Origin: CAMYLR01 sp041577935
GTDB lineage: Bacteria > Gemmatimonadota > Gemmatimonadetes > JACCXV01 > JAHWKZ01
Length of the DNA: 41,741 nt
Reading direction: 5' to 3'
Assembly: GCA_041577935.1 (NCBI GenBank)
Contig: JBFGIA010000003.1
Coordinates: 1 to 41,741, forward strand
In this document: in pieces, positions 31,995 through 40,300 of the stretch
Layout of the letters: every line of letters begins with the position of its first letter
Numbering within the stretch: position 1 is the first letter of the stretch
The notes under the pieces: model-generated
The model's input: only the letters and a program-made list of their open reading frames with translations
Database searches by the model: none
What the model was told of the DNA's origin: nothing
Translations under genes and position numbers: made by a program

Positions 31995-33097
31995 CGAGCC
32001 TCCCCGGATTGGGGTCTGTTGGAGCTCGAGCGGATGGCTGCCGCTCGCTTCCGAAGATGATCCACCTGGACGAGGATGTCGTCAGTCGGCGGCGGCGCAG
32101 CGCTAGCGCCGGCCCAACGGTACCGAATCCGGCCGGACTCGTCCACGACCAGGATCTGGGGCGTCACGTCGGCGCCAAAATCCGACCGGGAGCTGTCCCG
32201 GTCGGGAGGAACAACGATCGCGAACGACTGTGGCGGGCCGGCGGCAGCGGGATCAGCCCCCAGCCAGACGCCCACCAGTGCCCCGCCTCGGCGTCGCATC
32301 GCGATCGCCAACTCGCCAAGTCGACTGGCGTAGCCCGAGCAGCCGTCGCACGCCGGGTCCCATACGACGAGGACGAGCGGACGGCCGATCAAAGCGCCAG
32401 TAGCGAGTGGCGGACCGGTACGTCGCGGATAAGCGAAGTCAGGCAGCGGGTCACGGAGCGGTCCAGCCACCAACAGTTGCTGGCGCTCGTCTTCGATCCG
32501 GGCGCGCTCGGCGGTGCGTAGATCGTCGAGCCCTCGGAGCGAGCCGTGCCGCCGCCGGTAGACCGTCTCGAGCGGGGGCGTGGCCCGCTCTCCCACACCG
32601 CGAATCTCGGCGTCCAGGAGCGCGTCGATCGCGTCGTCCCACAGCCGGCGGGCAGCGTACACGCGTCCCAGGTGCAGGAAGTGCTCGGCGTAGCCAGTCG
32701 TCGTGCCGCGGCTGTTGATCTCGGCAACCGCCGACACGAGCGCGGCCTCCGCCTGCCTCAGGTCTTGGCGACGGAACGCGGCCCAGCCGAGCGTATCCAA
32801 CAGTCGTCCCCGGTAGGTGCGAAAATACCGGCCTGGTGTCTCACCCTCTGGCAACAGCGCTGGATCCTCGAAATCGAGTCGGGCCAGCCATTGCTGCACT
32901 TGCGTTTCGAGCAGTGATAGCTCGCTTGGTGGCAGTGAATCAGCGGCGGCGGCGAAAACGTTCGACAAGCTGTCGAGATCGAGCGCCAAGCGAACCGGTT
33001 CGGCAGGAACGACTTCAGGCTCGGGCTGTGGCCGGACACCGAGACACCCCGCACCGATCGCCACGCACACAATCCCCAACGGAATCCACCCCCTCAT
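31991..33097 (-). CDS. Putative lipoprotein with TPR-like repeats and thioredoxin-fold end
   Basis: From ATG at 33097 the product is 368 aa. MRGWIPLGIVCVAIGAGCLG is a signal peptide with a likely lipobox ending at C18, so the protein is probably an exported lipoprotein. Residues 60-200 are helical with TPR-like pairs (LDTLGWAAFRRQDLRQAEAAL, LHLGRVYAARRLWDDAIDALL). Residues 215-350 resemble a TlpA/AhpC-type thioredoxin fold: PLVLVVWDPACDGCSGYASRL with C250 and C253 as a CxxC pair, then VTPQILVVDESGRIRYRWAG, which is the cis-Pro strand. It is likely a periplasmic redox protein. A longer frame beginning at 33301 or 33181 would overlap the divergent hydrolase gene and is not preferred. Confidence 0.75.
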   Translation of the reverse strand: MRGWIPLGIVCVAIGAGCLGVRPQPEPEVVPAEPVRLALDLDSLSNVFAAAADSLPPSELSLLETQVQQWLARLDFEDPALLPEGETPGRYFRTYRGRLLDTLGWAAFRRQDLRQAEAALVSAVAEINSRGTTTGYAEHFLHLGRVYAARRLWDDAIDALLDAEIRGVGERATPPLETVYRRRHGSLRGLDDLRTAERARIEDERQQLLVAGPLRDPLPDFAYPRRTGPPLATGALIGRPLVLVVWDPACDGCSGYASRLGELAIAMRRRGGALVGVWLGADPAAAGPPQSFAIVVPPDRDSSRSDFGADVTPQILVVDESGRIRYRWAGASAAPPPTDDILVQVDHLRKRAAAIRSSSNRPQSGEAR

Positions 33098-33225
33098 CAA
33101 CCCGCTTGTCGATCCACGTGGGGTCAACAAGCTTTGGCGGTCATGCACGCGGCGATGTCCATTGTCAGATGGCGATTTCATCGAAGGACGGTGACGATAG
33201 CCGAGCCCACCGCCGGCGGCCAAAC

Positions 33226-34149
33226 GTGAGACGCAAGACGACGCTGATCCTGCTCGCGGCTGCGCTCGTGCTGGCGGTCGCGCTCTGGCGCTATAGCACA
33301 CGCGACTATCGACCTGTGTTCAGTCGCACCGCGGGGGAGCTCATTCAGGTCCGCGATTCAACCGGTTTCGGCCGCGCCGAAGACGGCAAGCAATTGACCG
33401 AGGTTACGTTGGTCAGCGACACCGGCCTCGAGGTGCGGGTGCGCGTTCGCGCCCTCGGCGAACGGACTGGTACACGCTACCCGGCCGCGCTGTTGGTTGG
33501 CGGGATGAGGAACGGTCGTATGACGGTCGACGTCCCGCTCGAGACCGAGAACCTGATCCTGGCCAGCGTCGACTACCCGTACAACGGTCCCATGTGGCCT
33601 AAGGGATGGCAGTGGATGCGGTATCTCATTCCTCTCCGACGCGGATTTCTGGAGACGCCGCCGGCGCTCCTGTTGGCGGCCCAATACCTGTACACCCGAG
33701 ATGACGTGGACCCCGAACGGGTCTCGATCATCGGTGTCAGCCTCGGAGTCCCGTTCGCGACAGTTACGGCGGCGACCGACCGGAGGCTGGCCGGCGCCGC
33801 GCTGCTGCACGGCGGTGCCGACATTCGTCGCATGGCATACTACGCCTATGCCGATGCTGGACCCGCTTGGGTGATGAATGGTCTGGCGGTCGTCACGGCC
33901 TGGATGGTGGCGCCGCTCGAGCCCGCCAAGTACGCCGGCGAGATCGCACCGCGCCCGACATTGGTGGTAAACGCCACCGACGACCAGCGCGTCGACCCGC
34001 AGAGCGGCGATCGGCTTCAACGCGCGGTGCGCCAGCCAAAACGGGTCATCTGGCACGACAGCGGTCATGTGCACCGCTCTCAAACTGAGATCGTGGTCGA
34101 GCTTATGGAGATGACGCTCGACTGGATGGCCGCCAACGGGCTGCGATGA
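33226..34149 (+). CDS. Membrane-anchored alpha/beta hydrolase
   Basis: From GTG at 33226 the protein is 307 aa. An uncleaved N-terminal anchor (residues 4-22, TLILLAAALVLAVAL) precedes an alpha/beta-hydrolase core. IIGVSLGVPFATV holds the nucleophile S172 in GxSxG; the acid is D252 or D253 in LVVNATDDQRVD, and the base H281 in WHDSGHVHRS. DYPYNGPMW corresponds to the oxyanion region. The family is broad (esterase, dienelactone hydrolase or peptidase-like), so the substrate is open. It is divergent from the thioredoxin-fold gene, with 128 nt between starts; no clear promoter was found there. A longer frame back to 32836 overlaps the opposite gene and is rejected. Confidence 0.82.
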   Translation: MRRKTTLILLAAALVLAVALWRYSTRDYRPVFSRTAGELIQVRDSTGFGRAEDGKQLTEVTLVSDTGLEVRVRVRALGERTGTRYPAALLVGGMRNGRMTVDVPLETENLILASVDYPYNGPMWPKGWQWMRYLIPLRRGFLETPPALLLAAQYLYTRDDVDPERVSIIGVSLGVPFATVTAATDRRLAGAALLHGGADIRRMAYYAYADAGPAWVMNGLAVVTAWMVAPLEPAKYAGEIAPRPTLVVNATDDQRVDPQSGDRLQRAVRQPKRVIWHDSGHVHRSQTEIVVELMEMTLDWMAANGLR

Positions 34150-34289
34150 GGCCCTTTTCACGCGGGTTGACGCCAGACCGGGTAGACGGCGACATTCAGT
34201 GCACGTTCAGGCGCCTCCCCTGTGTGTTCCTGGACGACCCGGCTCGACGACGACTCTTTTTCCGAACTCGGACCCCGGAGGTCTCCCGC

Positions 34290-34586
34290 ATGCGGTTTTT
34301 GAAGCTCTTTCCCGTTTTCGCGTTCGCAGCGCTGTTAACGATCGGCGCCTGTCAGCAGGCCGAAGACGCCGGCGACGCCATGGACGACGCGGCCGGTGAG
34401 GTTGAGGGAATGGCCGACGAGGCCATGGACGAGATGGAAGGCATGGCCGAAGAGGGCATGGACGAGATGGAAGGCATGGCTGACGAGGCCATGGACGAGA
34501 TGGAAGGCATGGCTGACGACGCCATGGACGCTGCGAACCCGTGCAGTCCGGACGCAGACGCGGCTAACCCCTGCGCGGGCGAGTAA
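34290..34586 (+). CDS. Small repeat-containing acidic lipoprotein
   Basis: A 98-aa protein with a good lipoprotein signal (MRFLKLFPVFAFAALLTIGACQ, lipid site C21), GGAGG 9 nt before ATG. The mature part is highly acidic and helical: four 11-residue units of the type EGMADEAMDEM (residues 39-82), then a short C-terminal segment with two AANPC motifs. Methionine and Asp/Glu rich helices of this kind may bind divalent metals or form a coiled coil; that is only a guess. It has no recognisable family. It is monocistronic: an 11-bp-stem terminator follows 44 nt after the stop. Confidence 0.8.
   Translation: MRFLKLFPVFAFAALLTIGACQQAEDAGDAMDDAAGEVEGMADEAMDEMEGMAEEGMDEMEGMADEAMDEMEGMADDAMDAANPCSPDADAANPCAGE
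34404..34535 (+). repeat. Four 33-nt tandem repeats inside the small lipoprotein gene
   Basis: Units at 34404-34436, 34437-34469, 34470-34502 and 34503-34535 encode EGMADEAMDEM-like blocks. Unit 3 is the cleanest; unit 2 has two changes and unit 4 drifts at its end. The repeats are exactly in frame, so copy number may vary between strains. Confidence 0.85.
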
Positions 34587-34629
34587 GAAACGCCAACGCG
34601 CAAACGCGCGATTATCGCGTAACGCTTCA

Positions 34630-34663
34630 AGCGGCCGTCCTAAATTGGGACGGCCGCTTTTTT
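34630..34663 (+). terminator. Strong rho-independent terminator
   Basis: AGCGGCCGTCC (34630-34640) pairs perfectly with GGACGGCCGCT (34648-34658) around a 7-nt loop, followed by six T. It ends the small lipoprotein transcript and precedes the acs ATG by 26 nt. It is the only classic intrinsic terminator found in the window. Confidence 0.9.
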
Positions 34664-34689
34664 CTAGCCCCAACACGAGATCGAGGCCA

Positions 34690-36642
34690 ATGCCAAATAT
34701 CGATACCATGCTGCAAGAGGAGCGGCGCTTCCCGCCGCCTCCCGAGTTCGCCGAGCGGGCTCATATCGGTTCGATCGAAGAGTACGAGCGCCTCTACCGG
34801 GAGTCGCTCGACGATCCGGAGACGTTCTGGGCCCGGATGGCCGCAGAGCTGGATTGGATCGAACCCTGGGAACGGGTTCTCGAGTGGAACCCACCGTATG
34901 CCCGCTGGTTCTCGGGCGCCAAGCTGAACGCTTCCGTCAACTGTCTCGATCGGCACCTCGGTGCGCGAAGTGACAAGGTCGCCATCCGCTGGGAAGGCGA
35001 GCCGCCGAACGAGCAACGCGAGTTGACCTATGCCGAGCTCCACGCCGCGGTCTGTCGCTTCGCTGCTGGACTCCATGAGTTAGGGCTCGAAACCGGCGAC
35101 CGAGTGGCGATCTACATGCCGATGGTTCCCGAGCTGGTGATCGCGTGCCTCGCCTGCGCGCGACTGGGTCTGGTGCACTCGGTGATTTTCGCCGGCTTTA
35201 GTGCCGAGGCGATCAAAGACCGGGTCAACGACTCCGGGGTTCGGGCCATCATCACGTCGGATGGCGGATGGCGACGCGGCAAGGTGCTCGATCTAAAGGC
35301 CAACGTCGATCGTGCCGTCGCCGATTGCCCGTCGGTTGAACATGTAATCGTGCTGCGCCGCACCGGCACCGAGGTCGAATGGACCGAAGGCCGGGATCAC
35401 TGGTGGAACGACGTCGTTCGGGATGCGCCGGCGAACTGCGAACCGGTGGCGTTGGACGCTGAACACCCGCTATTCATCCTCTACACCTCGGGCACGACCG
35501 GGAAGCCCAAAGGCATCCTCCATACGACCGGCGGCTACCTGCTCGGAGCCGCGCTAACCACCAAATACGTTTTCGATCTACGCGAAGATGACATCTACTG
35601 GTGCACGGCCGATGTCGGGTGGGTCACCGGCCACTCGTACATCGTGTACGGTCCGCTTGCGATGGGAGCGACGACGGTGATCTACGAGGGCGCCCCCGAC
35701 TATCCCGAGCCGGATCGATTCTGGGACATCGTCGAGCGACACAACGTCACGATCTTCTACACCGCGCCGACTGCGATTCGCGCATTCATGAAGTGGGGCG
35801 ACAAGTGGCCCGAGGGACACGACCTTTCGTCTTTGCGCCTGTTGGGTACCGTCGGTGAACCGATCAACCCCGAAGCGTGGATGTGGTACCACCGAATGAT
35901 CGGCAACGAACAGTGTCCGATCGTCGACACCTGGTGGCAAACCGAGACCGGATCGATTCTGATCACACCGTTACCCGGCGCTACGGTGACCAAGCCCGGT
36001 TCGGCGACCAAGCCTTTCTTCGGCGTCGAGACCGATGTCGTCGACGAGGCCGGCGAGTCCGTCGGACCGGGAGCCGGTGGTCTCCTCGTGATCAAGCAGC
36101 CGTGGCCGTCGATGCTGCGAACGATCTATGGTGACGACGACCGGTACCGCGATCAGTACTGGTCGAAGTACGGGGATCGCAATTGGTATTTCACCGGCGA
36201 TGGCGCACGCATCGATGAGGACGGCTATTTGTGGATCGTGGGGCGCGTCGACGACGTGTTGAACGTTGCCGGGCATCGATTGGGGACCGCTGAGGTCGAA
36301 AGCGCGCTAGTGGCCCACGACGCGGTCGTCGAGGCTGCTGTTGTAGGCCGTCCGGACGAGATCAAGGGCCAGGCGGTGGTCGCCTTCTGCACGCTCGAGC
36401 CAAACGCCGAGCCGACCGAGGCACTAAAGACCGAGCTCAAAGCGTTCGTCGGCGAACAGATCGGCGCGATCGCTCGACCGGCCGAGATCCGGTTCGCGGA
36501 GGCGGTCCCGAAAACCCGCAGCGGCAAGATCATGCGTCGGTTGCTAAAGGACATCGCCTCGGGCGCCGAGGAGGTCGGCGACACAACGACGCTCGAGGAT
36601 TACTCGGTTCTGGCTGCGCTGCGCGAGTCCGACGAGAGCTAG
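34690..36642 (+). CDS. acs: Acetyl-CoA synthetase (AMP-forming)
   Basis: Acs converts acetate, ATP and CoA to acetyl-CoA. From ATG at 34690 the enzyme is 650 aa, exactly the usual size. Marks are ILYTSGTTGKPKGILHTTGG (the AMP-binding P-loop), WCTADVGWVTGHSYIVYGPL, DTWWQTETGS, YFTGDGARIDEDGYLWIVGR, and VPKTRSGKIMRR with the catalytic lysine near residue 613, which in many bacteria is controlled by acetylation. The pocket includes the Trp of DTWWQTETG that limits substrates to acetate and propionate. GAGG precedes the ATG. A frame back to 34396 overlaps the lipoprotein gene and is rejected. Its stop shares the CTAG palindrome with the stop of the convergent glycosyltransferase. Confidence 0.96.
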   Translation: MPNIDTMLQEERRFPPPPEFAERAHIGSIEEYERLYRESLDDPETFWARMAAELDWIEPWERVLEWNPPYARWFSGAKLNASVNCLDRHLGARSDKVAIRWEGEPPNEQRELTYAELHAAVCRFAAGLHELGLETGDRVAIYMPMVPELVIACLACARLGLVHSVIFAGFSAEAIKDRVNDSGVRAIITSDGGWRRGKVLDLKANVDRAVADCPSVEHVIVLRRTGTEVEWTEGRDHWWNDVVRDAPANCEPVALDAEHPLFILYTSGTTGKPKGILHTTGGYLLGAALTTKYVFDLREDDIYWCTADVGWVTGHSYIVYGPLAMGATTVIYEGAPDYPEPDRFWDIVERHNVTIFYTAPTAIRAFMKWGDKWPEGHDLSSLRLLGTVGEPINPEAWMWYHRMIGNEQCPIVDTWWQTETGSILITPLPGATVTKPGSATKPFFGVETDVVDEAGESVGPGAGGLLVIKQPWPSMLRTIYGDDDRYRDQYWSKYGDRNWYFTGDGARIDEDGYLWIVGRVDDVLNVAGHRLGTAEVESALVAHDAVVEAAVVGRPDEIKGQAVVAFCTLEPNAEPTEALKTELKAFVGEQIGAIARPAEIRFAEAVPKTRSGKIMRRLLKDIASGAEEVGDTTTLEDYSVLAALRESDES

Positions 36643-37694
36643 CCGCCGCGCCGCGAAGCCAACACTTCGAGCGCCGCGTCGACGACCGCCGCGGGCCCCG
36701 GGTCGGTGAAGGGCTCCAGTCCGGACCGCGTTCGCCGCGGCCAATGGCGAGCCTCGGCGCCAGCGACCGCCACTCCGGGCAGGTGCTCCGCCGGGCCGTG
36801 AACGGCGGCGCTCGAGCGTCCAAAGACCGCTACCACGGGTGTCCCGACCAGCCCCGCGAGGTGCATCGGGCCGGTGTCCATCCCGATGAACAGGTCGCAC
36901 CGGGAGAGCAGGTACGTGAGCTCTCGAACCGTCGTCGGGGGGATCAAGTGGGCGTCGCCCAGCGCATCGGCCAGCGCTTGGGCTTCTTCTTCCTCCGCCG
37001 GGCCCCAGCCGATCAGTAACGTGCCGCCGGAACGCTGTTTGATCTCGCGCAGCGCTGCTTCCAGCCGAGCCGGGTCCCATCGTTTGTGGCTGCCGCTCAC
37101 GCTCGACCCGGGATAGCCCAACAACCAGGGTCGCGGTTGGTCGCTGATCGGCTCGAGGAACCGATCGACGCGCGATCTCTCCTGGGGATCAAACTCCAGA
37201 AGAGCGGCGACGACATCGGGCACGTCGAGCCATTCCACCAACGAGCGGTGTCGCAAGTGGCGGTTGACGTTTTTCCCTGGCGGGTAGCGTAGACCGTGGT
37301 ACCACAGCCAGGCGAGGTTGCGCGCGTGCCCGGGACCCCAACCGACGCGAACCGCTCGGCCACCGGCGCCAACCGCCCAAACTGCGCCCTTCAACATCCC
37401 CTGGAAGTCGAGCACCAGATCGTAGCCCCGGGCACGCATCCGCGAGCGGAGTTTCCAGGGAGCACGCGACAGTATCTCCCTCCAGCGCCTGAACGGGACG
37501 ACGAAGAGCTCGTCGATCTGGGGGTGACCGCGGAGCACATCGGCGGCTTTCGATTGGACGACCCAGTCGATCTCGGCGCCGGGAAACTTTTGCCGCAGGC
37601 CGTTCAGCATCGGCAGCACGCGTGCCACGTCACCGATCGAGCCCAGCCGGACGATCAGAATGCGGCGCGGGTCGGCGGGAAGCGTGCGAAGCAT
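36639..37694 (-). CDS. Glycosyltransferase family 9 (ADP-heptose:LPS heptosyltransferase-like)
   Basis: The 351-aa product starts MLRTLPADPRRILIVRLGSIGDVAR, the GT9 N-terminal Rossmann segment, and has PGAEIDWVVQ, then PWLLGYPGSSVSGSHKRW and the diagnostic DTGPMHLAGLVGTPVVAVFG near residue 280. GT9 enzymes add heptose to the LPS inner core, which implies a Gram-negative outer membrane. Which acceptor is used is not evident. ATG at 37694 is preferred because the longer frame to 38000 crosses pdxS; a TACCTT box lies 6 nt before it. It converges with acs and diverges from pdxS. Confidence 0.9.
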   Translation of the reverse strand: MLRTLPADPRRILIVRLGSIGDVARVLPMLNGLRQKFPGAEIDWVVQSKAADVLRGHPQIDELFVVPFRRWREILSRAPWKLRSRMRARGYDLVLDFQGMLKGAVWAVGAGGRAVRVGWGPGHARNLAWLWYHGLRYPPGKNVNRHLRHRSLVEWLDVPDVVAALLEFDPQERSRVDRFLEPISDQPRPWLLGYPGSSVSGSHKRWDPARLEAALREIKQRSGGTLLIGWGPAEEEEAQALADALGDAHLIPPTTVRELTYLLSRCDLFIGMDTGPMHLAGLVGTPVVAVFGRSSAAVHGPAEHLPGVAVAGAEARHWPRRTRSGLEPFTDPGPAAVVDAALEVLASRRGG

Positions 37695-37752
37695 GGCGGA
37701 AAGGTACTTGGCGCCCTGAAGGACGTGTATCTTTGTGCGCAGGAGGCACTGC

Positions 37753-38643
37753 ATGAACCAGCGCGAAACGGGAACGATCGAGGTTAAACGCGGTCTCGCC
37801 CAAATGCTCAAGGGCGGCGTCATCATGGACGTGACCACCGCCGAGATGGCAAAGATCGCCGAGCAGGCGGGTGCCGTCGCGGTGATGGCGCTCGAGCGTG
37901 TCCCGTCAGACATCCGCGCCGGCGGCGGCGTGGCCCGAATGGCACCGGTAACCAAGATCAAGGAGATCGTCGCCGGGGTGTCGATCCCGGTCATGGCCAA
38001 GTGCCGGATCGGTCATTTCGTCGAGGCCCAGATCGAGGAAGCGCTGGGCGTTGACTATCTCGACGAGTCCGAAGTGCTGACGCCGGCTGACGAGGCGCAC
38101 CACATCGACAAGCATGAGTTCACGATCCCGTTCGTATGCGGGGCCCGTGACTTGGGCGAGGCGTTGCGCCGAATCGGCGAAGGCGCGGCCATGATCCGCA
38201 CCAAGGGTGAACCGGGGACCGGCAACATCGTCGAGGCGGTGCGCCATCTGCGACTGATCCGGGCCCAGATCAGGGACCTCGCAACGCGTCCGACCGAGGA
38301 ACTGTTAGTGGCCGCCAAGGAGCTGCGCGCACCGCTCGATCTCGTTGAGGAGACCGCGCGCACCGAGCGGTTGCCGGTGGTCAACTTCGCCGCCGGCGGG
38401 GTCGCGACGCCGGCCGACGCGGCGCTCATGATGCAGCTCGGCGCCGATGGTGTGTTCGTGGGCTCGGGCATCTTCAAGTCCGAAAACCCTGCTGCGTACG
38501 CGCGTGCGATCGTGCTCGCGACGACCCACTACGACGATCCCGACATCCTGGCCCGCGTATCCGAGGAGCTGGGCACCGACGCGGCCATGGTGGGGCTCGA
38601 GCGGTTGACCGAAGAAGAGCTCATGCAGACCCGCTCGACTTGA
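37753..38643 (+). CDS. pdxS: Pyridoxal 5-phosphate synthase subunit PdxS
   Basis: PdxS forms PLP from ribose 5-phosphate, glyceraldehyde 3-phosphate and ammonia supplied by PdxT. From ATG at 37753 the protein is 296 aa. The start GTIEVKRGLAQMLKGGVIMDV carries the family Asp, K83 in VMAKCRIGHFVEAQ is the first imine-forming lysine and K151 in MIRTKGEPGTGN the second; LPVVNFAAGGVATPADAALM and GVFVGSGIFKS complete the phosphate site. AGGAGG lies 7 nt upstream of the ATG. pdxT overlaps its stop by 4 nt. Confidence 0.97.
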   Translation: MNQRETGTIEVKRGLAQMLKGGVIMDVTTAEMAKIAEQAGAVAVMALERVPSDIRAGGGVARMAPVTKIKEIVAGVSIPVMAKCRIGHFVEAQIEEALGVDYLDESEVLTPADEAHHIDKHEFTIPFVCGARDLGEALRRIGEGAAMIRTKGEPGTGNIVEAVRHLRLIRAQIRDLATRPTEELLVAAKELRAPLDLVEETARTERLPVVNFAAGGVATPADAALMMQLGADGVFVGSGIFKSENPAAYARAIVLATTHYDDPDILARVSEELGTDAAMVGLERLTEEELMQTRST

Positions 38644-39236
38644 GCCGCCGCCCCGCGATCGGTGTGCTTGGCGTCCAGGGCGATGTCTCCGAGCACATAG
38701 CGGCGGTCGAGCGAGCCGGCGGCGCCGCGCGCAAGATCAAACACCCCGACGAATTGACCGACGTCGCCGGCCTGATTCTCCCGGGTGGCGAGTCGACGAC
38801 CCATCGTCGCTTGCTCGACTACGAGGATCTGCTGTCGGCGATCGCCGACCGGTACCGCGAGGGGATGGCGGTCTTTGGTACGTGCGCCGGGGCGATCCTG
38901 TTGGCGACCGAAGTCCGCGGCGCGCCCACACCCCACCTCTCGCTGGTCGATATCACCGTCAGGCGAAACGCGTTCGGTCGTCAGCGCGAATCGTTCGTCA
39001 CCAATCTCGATGTCGCTGGGTTGGACGGCGGGCCGCTACGGGCGGTGTTTATTCGCGCACCGATTATCGAGCGTGTGGGTCCGGGGATCGATGTATTGGC
39101 GACGGTCGACGAAGAGATCGTTCTCGCCGAGAGCGACCGCGCGCTCGTCGCCGCGTTCCACCCCGAGCTCACTGCCGATGATCGATTGCACAGGCGATTC
39201 CTGGGAAAAACCACCGCCAACGAGCTAGCGAGCTAA
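38640..39236 (+). CDS. pdxT: Pyridoxal 5-phosphate synthase glutaminase PdxT
   Basis: PdxT hydrolyses glutamine and channels ammonia to PdxS. The 198-aa protein has the class I-type triad C82 (VFGTCAGAIL), H174 and E176 (AAFHPELT), and the LILPGGESTTHRRLL loop. The start is TTG at 38640, overlapping the pdxS stop by 4 nt (TTGA); SRRPAIGVLGVQGDVSEH follows. The two genes form the complete DXP-independent vitamin B6 pathway, so no pdxA/pdxJ genes are needed. Confidence 0.96.
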   Translation: MSRRPAIGVLGVQGDVSEHIAAVERAGGAARKIKHPDELTDVAGLILPGGESTTHRRLLDYEDLLSAIADRYREGMAVFGTCAGAILLATEVRGAPTPHLSLVDITVRRNAFGRQRESFVTNLDVAGLDGGPLRAVFIRAPIIERVGPGIDVLATVDEEIVLAESDRALVAAFHPELTADDRLHRRFLGKTTANELAS

Positions 39237-39629
39237 CATCCCCGCCTGAGGGGCCAAGCACCTACAGCGCGGGGGACTTATCCCCACAGACATCCTGCAG
39301 CTTGTCCGGTTACGATAAGGGCGAGTGGGTCGAACCGATTCCGGGCGCCCGGAACCCTCGCGGTCACCCTTCGAGACCACACATCAATAAAGCGACTCGA
39401 AGCGGCACCTCCCGGCAGGAATCGATGGCAGCACAGAACCTGGAGTACCCGGCCGGTCTGTCAGCCAATTACGACGCCGCGCTCGACGCAGCAGGTCCGG
39501 AGAATGTCGCGGCGTAGAACGTCGGCATGGTGGCCCGGCACGAGGTTGCGGCCGTCAAGCCCGCGGAACGCGCCCACTATCGCTGATACAGACGCCGCTG
39601 TTCAATCGACGAGGTGCCCCACCGTGGGG
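39237..39629. other. Gene-poor stretch between pdxT and the methyltransferase gene
   Basis: No convincing gene is seen in these 393 bases. A 71-codon frame at 39302-39517 has no recognisable domain, no ribosome binding site and runs through proline/arginine-rich text. A short hairpin GGGGA-CTTA-TCCCC (39272-39285) lies 35 nt after the pdxT stop but without a T tract. The stretch may hold remnants of a lost gene. Confidence 0.6.
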
Positions 39630-40187
39630 ATGCGAATTATGCTGACTTACTTGCTCGCTTTGACGCTGCCAGTTGCAGCAACTGCGCTGCTATATGCCCG
39701 ATACGAGTATCGCAAGCGAGGCAAATTAACGTTTTTCGGGCTGGCGCTGCTTTGTGCGATGTTATTCGTCCCGAATCTGGTGATTGAATTCGCGACTACA
39801 TATGCGATGCCAAGCACATTGCTGGATGGCATGGGTGTCCTGGTTGGTATTGTCGGTATCGTCTTATGCCTGCGTGGCGTCATCGCGTTTCGCTCTCTGC
39901 CCAAGGTTCTCTGTTTAGATCCGGGCGAGCTTGCGGAGGCCGGGGCATACCGTTGGAGCAGGAACCCGCAATACGTCGGCTGGTTTCTTTTCCTACTGGG
40001 TTTCGCTCTCAATGACTGGTCGTTGTGGTGTCTTGGGGCGTTACTCGTTGTTCTGATCAGCCTGCACTTTCTTGTATTGATAGAAGAGGAGCATCTGCGC
40101 CGTATTTTTGGCGCACAATACGTCGAGTTTTGCCGTCGAACGCCACGCTATCTGGGTTGGGGGCCTTTGAGGTTGACGAGGTCATGA
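39630..40187 (+). CDS. Isoprenylcysteine carboxyl methyltransferase (ICMT)-like membrane protein
   Basis: From ATG at 39630 the protein is 185 aa (ATG at 39639 and GTG at 39624 are alternatives). It has about four membrane helices: 4-24, 35-55, 65-85 and a last one after LEFV. AGAYRWSRNPQYVGWFLFLL is the AdoMet-site signature of the ICMT/phospholipid methyltransferase (PEMT-like) family, and LIEEEHLRRIFGAQYVEFCRR holds the conserved EE motif. Bacterial members methylate lipids, amines or unknown substrates; none is evident here. Codons with A and T in third position are more common than in the core genes. The stop overlaps the ATG of the GGCT remnant by 4 nt. Confidence 0.82.
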   Translation: MRIMLTYLLALTLPVAATALLYARYEYRKRGKLTFFGLALLCAMLFVPNLVIEFATTYAMPSTLLDGMGVLVGIVGIVLCLRGVIAFRSLPKVLCLDPGELAEAGAYRWSRNPQYVGWFLFLLGFALNDWSLWCLGALLVVLISLHFLVLIEEEHLRRIFGAQYVEFCRRTPRYLGWGPLRLTRS

Positions 40188-40300
40188 ACGTTTTCTTCTA
40201 TGGTCTTTTCATGGATGAAGACCTGCTCGCCGGTCACCGTCGAATTCGCGGACGGAAGTAATGCCGAAGCCAGTTGCTACAGGAGCAAAAAATTCGAACC
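40184..40300 (+). pseudogene. Decayed gamma-glutamylcyclotransferase (GGCT/AIG2) gene
   Basis: The ATG at 40184 opens MNVFFYGLFMDEDLLAG, the canonical GGCT N-terminus, but the frame ends after 25 codons at 40261. In the next plus-strand frame, just after EDLL, the text reads SPVTVEFADGSNAEASCY, which matches the later C-terminal part of GGCT proteins (VTVxLADG...AxCY). So about 40-60 residues in the middle, with the catalytic Glu, appear deleted, and the frames no longer agree. The end is set by loss of similarity near 40300 and is approximate. It is coupled by a 4-nt ATGA overlap to the ICMT gene. Confidence 0.6.

Noticed and set aside
34404..34535. Tandem repeats that might be a CRISPR array
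   Set aside because: Units are contiguous, 33 nt, in frame and code a protein; there are no spacers.
39278..39286. TTATCCCCA resembling a DnaA box
   Set aside because: One mismatch and isolated; no cluster of boxes, no dnaA or dnaN nearby, so an origin is not supported.
39302..39517. 71-codon frame after pdxT
   Set aside because: No SD, no recognisable domain, odd composition; kept only as part of the gene-poor stretch.
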